From Eubacteriales bacterium (GTDB lineage: Bacteria > Bacillota > Clostridia > Oscillospirales > CAG-272): a stretch of DNA of 8,245 nt. The stretch's first letter is position 1. Each line of letters opens with the position of its first letter. Below the pieces are notes generated by a model. That model worked only from the letters and a program-made list of their open reading frames with translations, was not told the origin of the DNA and ran no database searches. Below, one piece after another: positions 1-5,659 of the stretch. The stretch lies in assembly GCA_028709565.1 (NCBI GenBank), contig JAQVWU010000117.1:1-8245 (forward strand). Direction: 5' to 3'. The translations under genes and the position numbers were made by a program.

Positions 1-525
1 GTCGATGCCGCGGGAAGCGAGGACATCGCGCATAATGCCGGCCAGCACACGGTTGGAGTTTATCGCTTCCCTTCCGCCGCGGAGCACACACGCGTTTCCC
101 GTCTTGATACACATGGCCGCGGCGTCTACCGTTACATTCGGCCGCGCCTCGTAGATGATGCCCACCGTCCCCATGGGAACCCTTATCCGCGTTATCACAA
201 GCCCGTTGGGGCGCACCCACCGTTCCCCGCCGCCGACCGGGTCGGGCAGCGCGGCGACTTCGGCAAGGGAGTCGGCGATTTTTCCGATGCGCTCACCGTC
301 CAGCTTCAGACGGTCCAGCATGGTCACGGGCACCCCGTTTGCCTCCGCGTTTTCCAGGTCAATGCCGTTTGCCGCGGTTATCTCGTCTGAGCGTTCCCTC
401 AGCGCTTCACCGATACCGGTCAGCACGGCATTTTTCTCGGCGGATGAAGCGCCGGCAAGCGAGCGGGAAGCCGCTTTTGCCGCCGCGCACAACTCCTCCA
501 CATGCTTATATATTTCGTTTGACAT
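1..525 (-). CDS. proA: Glutamate-5-semialdehyde dehydrogenase (gamma-glutamyl phosphate reductase), N-terminal 175 residues, cut by window edge
   Basis: This enzyme catalyses the NADPH-dependent reduction of gamma-glutamyl phosphate to glutamate-5-semialdehyde, the second step of proline synthesis from glutamate, in the cytoplasm. The visible 175 residues are the N-terminal part of a family that is usually about 415 residues long. They include the very characteristic stretch at residues 116-155, with VPMGTVGIIYEARPNVT followed by KTGNACVLRGGREA and NSN, part of the nucleotide-binding domain. The catalytic cysteine lies beyond the left edge. The start at 525 is well supported: a GGGAGG ribosome binding site at 531-536 sits 5 bases upstream. 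The gene follows the cyclase-family gene on the same strand after a 46-bp gap without an obvious terminator, so the two may be co-transcribed. The usual partner proB (glutamate 5-kinase) is not immediately upstream; it could lie beyond the window. Confidence 0.96.
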   Translation of the reverse strand, partial: MSNEIYKHVEELCAAAKAASRSLAGASSAEKNAVLTGIGEALRERSDEITAANGIDLENAEANGVPVTMLDRLKLDGERIGKIADSLAEVAALPDPVGGGERWVRPNGLVITRIRVPMGTVGIIYEARPNVTVDAAAMCIKTGNACVLRGGREAINSNRVLAGIMRDVLASRGID

Positions 526-571
526 AATATCCTCCCGTATCGCATTTTCGTCTTGGCTTTTATAATATTAT

Positions 572-1174
572 TTATTCGATAAAGGCGAGCGCCCGGAGCG
601 GCGCGCCGTCCCCTCCCCTGATCTTGAGCGGCGCCGCCGACAGAAAAAAGCGGTGTGCCGGCAGCGCGGCGAGGTCGGTGAGCGCTTCGATTATGATTAT
701 ACCGCGCCCCAGCAGATCACGGTGCATCCTTTCGGCCGGTTCGACTGAGGGCAGGTCGGACGCCAGCGTAATAATGCCGTTTGACGCCAGCAGCGCGCCG
801 ATTTCCTCCTCAAAGACCGGTATACCGTCAAAGCCTTCATGACCCGTATACAAAACAAATATGCGCTCACCCGCAAGACCGTCCATCGCCTTTTGTATCG
901 CTTCGGTTTTTATTATACCGCGTTCCGCAGCGATATGCGCCATATACGCCCGTCCGGCAAAATGTTCCGCCGGCAGCGCATCGACCGCGACCCCGTTTTC
1001 GATAAAGTGAAGCGGCGCATCGGCGTGCGTTCCGGTATGGAGGCCCATGTCCAGGCGGCTCAGATTGCACATGTCCCGCGGCATGCTCATCAGACGCGAC
1101 ACGGCAAACGGCGGGTCGCCGGCATATATTTCGGTATGTTCCGACAGCGGCCGGGTCAGATCGTAAATATTCAT
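572..1174 (-). CDS. Cyclase-family metal-dependent hydrolase (kynurenine formamidase-like)
   Basis: This 200-residue protein belongs to the cyclase family (PF04199), which includes bacterial kynurenine formamidase KynB, isatin hydrolase and many enzymes of unknown substrate. The family signature HTGTHADAPLHF is at residues 46-57; by family precedent His46, His50 and Asp52 bind the metal and His56 is catalytic. A second conserved block, DLPSVEP (140-146), is followed by His151 and by Glu163 in IIIIEAL, the usual distal metal/active-site residues. The length is typical and no signal peptide is present, so it should be cytoplasmic. The start at 1174 has only an A-rich leader (GAAAATGAAAG) and no good Shine-Dalgarno. 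It lies 21 bp downstream of the ECF S-component gene and 46 bp upstream of proA, consistent with one transcription unit. No tryptophan-catabolism gene is nearby, so the KynB activity itself is not supported; substrate unknown. Confidence 0.9.
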   Translation of the reverse strand: MNIYDLTRPLSEHTEIYAGDPPFAVSRLMSMPRDMCNLSRLDMGLHTGTHADAPLHFIENGVAVDALPAEHFAGRAYMAHIAAERGIIKTEAIQKAMDGLAGERIFVLYTGHEGFDGIPVFEEEIGALLASNGIITLASDLPSVEPAERMHRDLLGRGIIIIEALTDLAALPAHRFFLSAAPLKIRGGDGAPLRALAFIE

Positions 1175-1195
1175 GCTTTCATTTTCGTTTTCGTA

Positions 1196-1699
1196 TTATA
1201 TTGGCGGCATTATTTTTTTTATACCGGCTCTGTCAAGGGCCAGCGCCGCGACAACGAAGATGACCATGCTGCCGGCGCCCTGAATAATATTGTACGGAAT
1301 ACCCGCCAGGGCGACCGAAAAACTCGATATAAACAGCGCTTCGTATATATAATATCCCGCCGTGCCGATAAGCCCCGATATGAAGGCCGCCGCCATATTC
1401 CGCCCGGTCGCGATTTTTTGGGAACACGGGCAGAAGGTCAGTGCCATTGCCGCCTTGATAATCAAGGTCGCCGGTGTCCAGACCGCGTAACCGGTCAGCA
1501 TGTCCGCCGCGGCCGCCCCTATGGCGGCGGACGCCGCCGCATAGGGGGCGGGCAGCAGACAGGCGGCGATACATATAAACGCGTCTCCGAAGTGGATATA
1601 ACCGGGCGGAATCGGAAGCCGCGGCAGATAGGCGGTAACAACGAATATCAGCGCGGCAAACACGGACGCCAGCACGATTTTGCCTGTATGACCTTTCAT
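1196..1699 (-). CDS. ECF transporter S component (substrate-binding membrane subunit), vitamin specificity unproven
   Basis: This 167-residue, strongly hydrophobic protein is an energy-coupling factor transporter S component, the membrane subunit that captures a vitamin or similar micronutrient and docks on a shared EcfA/EcfA'/EcfT module. Five to six membrane segments can be drawn, roughly at 8-27, 37-50, 54-70, 75-92, 102-124 and 132-155. The block GYIHFGDAFICIAA (33-46), followed by AAADMLTGYAVWTPATLIIKA (63-83), is typical of the PF07155-type S components. No EcfA or EcfT gene is in the window, as expected for group II systems with a shared energising module encoded elsewhere. The start at 1699 has only a weak AG-rich ribosome binding site (around 1709-1716). 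The gene follows pdxK on the same strand, separated by the heptamer array. That neighbour suggests a B6 vitamer as substrate, but this is inference; other vitamins or hydroxymethylpyrimidine cannot be excluded. Confidence 0.85.
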   Translation of the reverse strand: MKGHTGKIVLASVFAALIFVVTAYLPRLPIPPGYIHFGDAFICIAACLLPAPYAAASAAIGAAAADMLTGYAVWTPATLIIKAAMALTFCPCSQKIATGRNMAAAFISGLIGTAGYYIYEALFISSFSVALAGIPYNIIQGAGSMVIFVVAALALDRAGIKKIMPPI

Positions 1700-1723
1700 G
1701 TCTTAAACTTCTTTCTATTTTAA

Positions 1724-1989
1724 TAATCAGTAATCAATAATCAGTAATCAGTAATCAGTAATCAGTATTCAATAATCAATAATCGGTAATCGGTAATCAG
1801 TATTCAATAATCAATAATCAATAATCGGTAATCGGTAATCGGTAATCGGTAATCAGTAATCAGTAATCAGTAATCAGTATTCAATAATCAATAATCGGTA
1901 ATCGGTAATCGGTAATCGGTAATCAGTAATCAGTAATCAGTAATCAGTAATCAGTAATCAGTAATCAGTAATCGGTAATCAGTATTCGG
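1724..1989. repeat. Heptanucleotide tandem array, 38 units of TAATCRR type in perfect register
   Basis: The 320-bp gap between pdxK and the ECF S gene is almost entirely a tandem array of exactly 38 seven-base units with no insertion or deletion. On the plus strand the units are TAATCAG (18 copies), TAATCGG (11), TAATCAA (5), TATTCAA (3) and TATTCGG (1, the last). The variants are not random. The order contains repeated blocks of one TATTCAA, one or two TAATCAA, two to four TAATCGG and then a run of TAATCAG, which points to segmental duplication of multi-unit blocks. The plus strand has a TAA stop in every frame within 21 bases, so it is not coding. No terminator hairpin is visible on either side of it. 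It resembles in form the short tandemly repeated heptamers known from cyanobacteria (STRR), but the sequence is different. Confidence 0.97.
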
Positions 1990-2019
1990 CTATAACATTT
2001 AATAATATCGTTAGTTTGT

Positions 2020-2871
2020 TCACATGCCGCATAGTTTATGAAGATAATTTTCAAGCAGCACCCCGTCCCGGACCGGCTGACCGGCGGCGGCGGAACCGCG
2101 TATCACATCGCAGACAAAGCGGGACGCCTTATCCGATGCCTCAGTCAGCGAATCGCCCTTCAGTCTGCGCCCGAGCAGGACCGAGGCAAAGAGATCGCCG
2201 GTTCCCGGATATCCCGCGGCAATATGCGGCTGAGCGGACAACACGACCTCCCCTCCCCTTGTCAGACCGGCCGAGACGATATCGCTGCCCATGTGAATAC
2301 CGGTGATAACAACCTCCCGTGGGCCCAGAGCGGTCAGCGCCCCGAGATAATCTTTTATCTCCGATTCGCTTAATCTGTGACAGTCCTCTCCGCCGGTGTT
2401 TTTTATACCGAGCAATATGTTTGCCTCGGTAACATTGGGGGTAATCAGATCGGCGGAAGCAACCAGCCCGGACATGCCCCGCGTTATTTCGGCGGTAACC
2501 GTTGAATAAAGCGCTCCGTTATCACCCATCACCGGGTCGACCAGCACAAGGGTGTCTTCACCGCGAAAATCTTCAATAAACTCCGCTACCAGACCGCACT
2601 GTTCCCCGCTGCCGAGAAAACCGCTGTATACCGCCCTGAAGGTTATGCCGAGTTCGCGCCAGTGTTTTGAGATCTTTTTCATTTCCGCCGTCAGATCAAG
2701 AAAGGTAAAGTTATCGAATCCTCCGGTGTGGGTCGACAGCAGAGCGGTGGGCATGGGAACGGGCTGAATACCCATGACCGAAAGCACGGGTATGACAACG
2801 GTAAGGGCACAGCGCCCGAATCCGCTCAGGTCATGGATGGCGGCGGCGCGCGGCGGGGGAATACAATTCAT
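2020..2871 (-). CDS. pdxK: Pyridoxal/pyridoxamine kinase (PfkB/ribokinase-fold, PdxY/PdxK type)
   Basis: This 283-residue cytoplasmic kinase phosphorylates B6 vitamers (pyridoxal, pyridoxamine, pyridoxine) with ATP in the salvage route to pyridoxal 5'-phosphate. Characteristic blocks are AAIHDLSGFGRCALT near the N-terminus (10-24), STHTGGF (46-52), VDPVMGDNG (111-119), TPNVTEA (144-150) and the anion-hole/catalytic motif GTGDLFASVLLG (223-234), in which Asp226 is the expected catalytic base. Length and order fit the family. An ATG four codons upstream (at 2883) is also in frame. I chose 2871 because GAGG at 2878-2881 is 6 bases upstream of it and family members typically begin with a short lead into the AAIHDLSGFGR block. 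It is divergent from the SpoVAF-like gene and is followed by the heptamer array and an ECF S component on the same strand. The exact B6 vitamer preference cannot be read from sequence. Confidence 0.92.
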   Translation of the reverse strand: MNCIPPPRAAAIHDLSGFGRCALTVVIPVLSVMGIQPVPMPTALLSTHTGGFDNFTFLDLTAEMKKISKHWRELGITFRAVYSGFLGSGEQCGLVAEFIEDFRGEDTLVLVDPVMGDNGALYSTVTAEITRGMSGLVASADLITPNVTEANILLGIKNTGGEDCHRLSESEIKDYLGALTALGPREVVITGIHMGSDIVSAGLTRGGEVVLSAQPHIAAGYPGTGDLFASVLLGRRLKGDSLTEASDKASRFVCDVIRGSAAAGQPVRDGVLLENYLHKLCGM

Positions 2872-2895
2872 GTGTAACCTCATGTGGCAATAATC

Positions 2896-2914
2896 CTGTC
2901 TGTATAACAGGCAG
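2896..2914. promoter_or_regulatory. 19-bp inverted repeat at the predicted transcription start of pdxK
   Basis: On the plus strand the site reads CTGTCTG, a five-base TATAA spacer, then CAGGCAG. The two 7-bp arms are complementary except for one position. It overlaps the predicted transcription start of pdxK, just downstream of the TATAAT at 2920-2925. That is a usual place for a repressor operator, although it could also form a small hairpin in the leader RNA. The binding protein is unknown. Confidence 0.4.
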
Positions 2915-2919
2915 ATATT

Positions 2920-2925
2920 ATTATA
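2920..2925 (-). promoter_or_regulatory. Candidate -10 element (TATAAT) of the pdxK promoter
   Basis: A perfect TATAAT lies on the minus strand 49 bases upstream of the chosen pdxK start. No good -35 hexamer is found 16-18 bases further upstream, where the sequence is an A/T run. The promoter is therefore either weak or activator-dependent. The Rex-like inverted repeat at 2937-2954 covers the expected -35 position. Confidence 0.45.
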
Positions 2926-2936
2926 CTATAAAAAGG

Positions 2937-2954
2937 GCGTTAAAAAATTAACAA
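2937..2954. promoter_or_regulatory. Rex-like operator candidate in the pdxK / germination-gene intergenic region
   Basis: The 18-bp site GCGTTAAAAAATTAACAA contains the inverted repeat GTTAA-AAAA-TTAAC. It matches the clostridial Rex consensus TTGTTAA-N4-TTAACAA at 12 of the 14 specified positions: the right half is perfect and the left half differs at its first two bases. It overlaps the expected -35 region of pdxK and lies about 60 bp upstream of the germination gene. Rex is a redox repressor that responds to the NADH/NAD+ ratio. The AT-rich background makes chance matches possible. Confidence 0.35.
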
Positions 2955-2957
2955 AAA

Positions 2958-2972
2958 ACAAATATTATTTGT
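2958..2972. promoter_or_regulatory. 15-bp perfect palindrome upstream of the SpoVAF-like gene
   Basis: ACAAATA, a central T, and TATTTGT form a perfect 7-bp inverted repeat. It lies 43 bp upstream of the start codon at 3015 and next to the Rex-like site. It is operator-like in size, but no regulator can be assigned, and AT-rich palindromes are expected at some rate by chance. Confidence 0.3.
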
Positions 2973-3014
2973 ACCTTTCACGCGAATACTAAACAAAACG
3001 GAGGTACAATCGTT

Positions 3015-4400
3015 ATGACCGAGACTTATAAAAATTATCTGAAAAAACTGGACGAAACACTGCGTCCCGGTGAGAGTTTTGATCTGATCCGGCGTCCCTT
3101 TGTCCTTAAAGGGGGGCGGGAGGCGATGTTTTATTATATAGACGGCTTTGTCAAGGACCTGTCCCTGGGGAACATCATGACATTTCTCCAAAATGCCGAT
3201 AATATAGAGGATCTGCCCAGAAATGCTCCCTATTCCGAGGTGGATACCACCCGCGACCACGACCGGCTTGTCTATATGGTCCTCAGCGGCGCCTGCGTCT
3301 TCATCATCGACGGTCTTGAGGACGCCATGATTCTGGACACGCGGGAATATCCGGTACGGAGTATTACCGAGCCCGAAAATGACCGCGTTCTGCGCGGGCC
3401 GAGAGACGGTTTCACCGAGACGCTGGTTTTTAATACGGCGCTGATACGGCGCCATGTACGCGACCCCGCGCTGGTTATGCATGTTATTTCCATCGGTGAC
3501 CTCACACGTACCGATGTGGTGCTGTGCTATATTGACGGACGGGCCGAAGCCAAATTCGTGGAATCGATGAAAAAAAAACTCGGCGATATAAAGATCGGCG
3601 CGCTGAACATGGGACAGCAGAGTATCGCCGAACTGCTCATCCGCAAACGCTGGCATAATCCCTTTCCGAAATTGCGTTATACCGAACGGCCGGATACGGC
3701 TTCCGCCATGCTGCTTGAGGGCAGCGTGCTCGTTATATGCGACAATACCCCTTCGGTGATAATTTTACCTACCTCTATCTTTGATTTTTTGCAGGCTACC
3801 GATGACTACTGCTTTCCCCCGCTGGTCGGCACCTATCTGCGGCTGCTTCGCCTGTGTGTTTTTTTCATTACGCTGGTCCTGACCCCGGTGTGGTATCTGC
3901 TGCTGAAAAATCCCGAATGGATTCCGCCGTGGCTCGAATATATCAAGGTAACCGAGGTGTCCCCCGTCCCCATTATCATCCAGCTGTTTCTCGTCGAGTT
4001 TGCCATTGACGGGCTGAGGCTCGCGTCCATGAACACCCCGAACGCGCTGAGCAGTTCTTTGAATATTGTAGGCGGTCTCATACTCGGAGATTTCGCGGTG
4101 AAGGTGGGCTGGCTGATTCCCGAAGTGATTCTGTATATGGCGCTGGTCGCCATAACCAATTTCACCCAGTCGAGTTATGAACTCGGTTACGCGCTCAAGT
4201 TCATGCGGATGCTGCTGCTGCTGGGGGTTGCCGTGGCCAACGTATGGGGTTTTGTGTTCATGCTTATTGTGATGATTATTCTGATTGCCACAAACAAATC
4301 GGTGGACGGCAGCCGCAGTTATCTGTATCCCCTCATACCCTGGAACGGGCGGGCGATGAAACGGCTGTTTTTCCGTGTCAAATTAAAAGAAAACAAATAA
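3015..4400 (+). CDS. SpoVAF-like spore germination protein (GerA family A-subunit type)
   Basis: This 461-residue protein belongs to the GerA family (PF03323), membrane proteins of the spore inner membrane that act in germinant sensing and ion release. Residues 1-270 form the cytoplasmic N-terminal domain, with the conserved block RGPRDGFTETLVFN (127-140). The segment RYTERPDTASAMLLEGSVLV, then NTPSVIILPT (221-253), resembles SpoVAF more than classical GerAA. Membrane segments follow at about 275-298, 317-333, 350-385 (two) and 397-426, and a short basic tail ends the protein. The length agrees with family members near 460-500 residues. GGAGGT at 3000-3005 sits 9 bases before the ATG and decides the start. 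No B- or C-subunit gene and no spoVA operon genes are adjacent, so it is a stand-alone unit. A forespore sigma-G promoter would be expected, but only a partial -10-like AATACTA (2985-2991) is visible. Family call is firm; the SpoVAF subtype is less certain. Confidence 0.9.
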   Translation: MTETYKNYLKKLDETLRPGESFDLIRRPFVLKGGREAMFYYIDGFVKDLSLGNIMTFLQNADNIEDLPRNAPYSEVDTTRDHDRLVYMVLSGACVFIIDGLEDAMILDTREYPVRSITEPENDRVLRGPRDGFTETLVFNTALIRRHVRDPALVMHVISIGDLTRTDVVLCYIDGRAEAKFVESMKKKLGDIKIGALNMGQQSIAELLIRKRWHNPFPKLRYTERPDTASAMLLEGSVLVICDNTPSVIILPTSIFDFLQATDDYCFPPLVGTYLRLLRLCVFFITLVLTPVWYLLLKNPEWIPPWLEYIKVTEVSPVPIIIQLFLVEFAIDGLRLASMNTPNALSSSLNIVGGLILGDFAVKVGWLIPEVILYMALVAITNFTQSSYELGYALKFMRMLLLLGVAVANVWGFVFMLIVMIILIATNKSVDGSRSYLYPLIPWNGRAMKRLFFRVKLKENK

Positions 4401-4412
4401 TATAAATATAAA

Positions 4413-5552
4413 TCAGTCGCCCAGCAGCCTGCCGAGCGCAGGGTCGGCGCCCAAAAACCGGCATGCCGTCCGGTATGCTTCCGGGAGCGCAGCGTCAACC
4501 GGACCGTTTTTGCGGCGGACGGCACGCAGCAGCACATTCTTCGGCGTCTCATCAGGGTCAACCAGCTCTATGGCCGTCACATCGTAACCTTCGCAGCGCA
4601 GACGCAGCATGCGCAGCGCGTCGGTTGCGGCGTCACACAGTTTCTGACGCAAAATCGGACTGTCGGTTATAAAGGCCAGCGGAGGACTGTCAATCTGACC
4701 GCTGAGTTCATGATGGCAGCAGGGAGTCGATAATATGACATCGGCTTCCTGTTTTACCGCCCCGGCAAGGACGATATCGGTTGCGGTATCGCAGGCGTGG
4801 AGAGAGATTACCAGCGCCGGTTTGGAGGGAGTGACAAAGCCGAAGGCGTCGCCGCAGATAAAATGCATGCCGGAATAACCGAGCTTTTCGGCGAAAGCGC
4901 TGCTGCCGGCTATCATGTCGCTTTTGAGGTCAACACCATACATATCAACCGCTCTGTCCCTCTTAAATGTCAGATACCAATAGACAGCAAAGGTCAGATA
5001 GCTCTTGCCGCAGCACAAATCACATACGGTGAGTTTTCCCGGAGGCAGTTTGTCGTAAACATCGTCCACCAGTTCAAGAAAGCGGTTAATCTGCCGGTAT
5101 TTTGCGCGTTTTTTATCAAATACGCGTCCCTTTTGGTCCGATATATCCAACAGATATAAAAAATCATGTGCGCTCTCATCGGCAAGGATATAGCGTTTTT
5201 CGGCATCATGCTGCCTGACCGCAATACCGGCTGCCGGTTTTATATTATTTTTGATATGGATTTTGCCCGATGACGAGAGGAGGGCGGTACAGGAACCGCC
5301 CGTCGTTATGATATCGGCCTGACCGTAGCCGCTTTTGAACATCCCCTCGATATAGGCATCCGCTTCACCGGCCGGTATGTTCTCATGTACGGCTTTGCCG
5401 TCCGACCTGATTGTCTCAAGCTGCATAAAAAGGCTTCCGTTTTTTTCAAACAGCGACGCCGACAGCTTTTTTACGGTTTTATCGGCCGGACGGCTGAGCA
5501 CAATCTTTTTTAGGGTGCGGTCGTCCGCCGCCTTTCGTATTATGCTTTTCAT
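4413..5552 (-). CDS. Class I SAM-dependent methyltransferase (Methyltransf_32 type), probable RNA methyltransferase
   Basis: This 379-residue cytoplasmic protein carries an S-adenosylmethionine-binding Rossmann domain in its second half: motif I VCDLCCGKSYLTF (176-188), the post-I acidic block YGVDLK (205-210), SLHACDTATDIVL (250-262) and PCCHHEL (277-283). The N-terminal half contains the lead KIVLSRP and the block KYRQINRFLELV (151-162), as seen in bacterial members of the PF13679 (Methyltransf_32) group. Their substrate is not established to my knowledge; RNA is a reasonable guess from relatives. An in-frame ATG 13 codons upstream (5591) exists. I prefer 5552 because the extra residues use A-rich codons unlike the GC-ending codons downstream, and homologues begin about here. 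Neither start has a convincing ribosome binding site. It converges on the SpoVAF-like gene with a 12-bp gap and no visible terminator between them. Confidence 0.87.
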   Translation of the reverse strand: MKSIIRKAADDRTLKKIVLSRPADKTVKKLSASLFEKNGSLFMQLETIRSDGKAVHENIPAGEADAYIEGMFKSGYGQADIITTGGSCTALLSSSGKIHIKNNIKPAAGIAVRQHDAEKRYILADESAHDFLYLLDISDQKGRVFDKKRAKYRQINRFLELVDDVYDKLPPGKLTVCDLCCGKSYLTFAVYWYLTFKRDRAVDMYGVDLKSDMIAGSSAFAEKLGYSGMHFICGDAFGFVTPSKPALVISLHACDTATDIVLAGAVKQEADVILSTPCCHHELSGQIDSPPLAFITDSPILRQKLCDAATDALRMLRLRCEGYDVTAIELVDPDETPKNVLLRAVRRKNGPVDAALPEAYRTACRFLGADPALGRLLGD

Positions 5553-5591
5553 TTGATTTTTTTCATCGTTTTTTCGTTTTCCCGGAGTCAT

Positions 5592-5659
5592 CTGATTATT
5601 TTGGTTTATTGATTTATTGGTTATTGGTTATTGGTTATTGGTTATTGGTTATTGGTTTA
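5592..5659. repeat. Second heptamer/octamer tandem array (TTGGTTA on the plus strand)
   Basis: Five perfect tandem TTGGTTA units (5617-5651) are flanked by eight-base versions: TTGGTTTA at 5601, TTGATTTA at 5609 and TTGGTTTA at 5652. A lone CTGATTA at 5592-5598 is the exact reverse complement of the commonest unit, TAATCAG, of the large array at 1724-1989. The array fills the gap between the large minus-strand gene and the methyltransferase, and supplies the former's TAA stop. On the plus strand the heptamer is open in all frames and reads as repeated YWLLVIG, which produces a spurious ORF. Confidence 0.93.

Noticed and set aside
839..1723. Long plus-strand open frame of 294 codons
   Set aside because: It runs antisense across the cyclase-family and ECF S genes, which have clear family motifs. 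Its translation is Arg/His/Gly-rich, as expected from an antisense frame of GC-rich genes.
1724..1989. CRISPR array
   Set aside because: Units are contiguous 7-mers without spacers, and there are no cas genes.
2985..2991. AATACTA as the -10 element of a forespore sigma-G/F promoter for the germination gene
   Set aside because: It matches the -10 pattern fairly well, but no acceptable -35 lies 16-18 bases upstream, and the start would fall almost on the ribosome binding site.
2940..3656. Minus-strand open frame of 238 codons opposite the germination gene
   Set aside because: It is the antisense shadow of a confidently identified GerA-family gene, has no family resemblance, and its end runs into the intergenic control region.
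4401..4412. Bidirectional terminator between the convergent germination and methyltransferase genes
   Set aside because: The 12-bp gap is only A/T with no hairpin potential.
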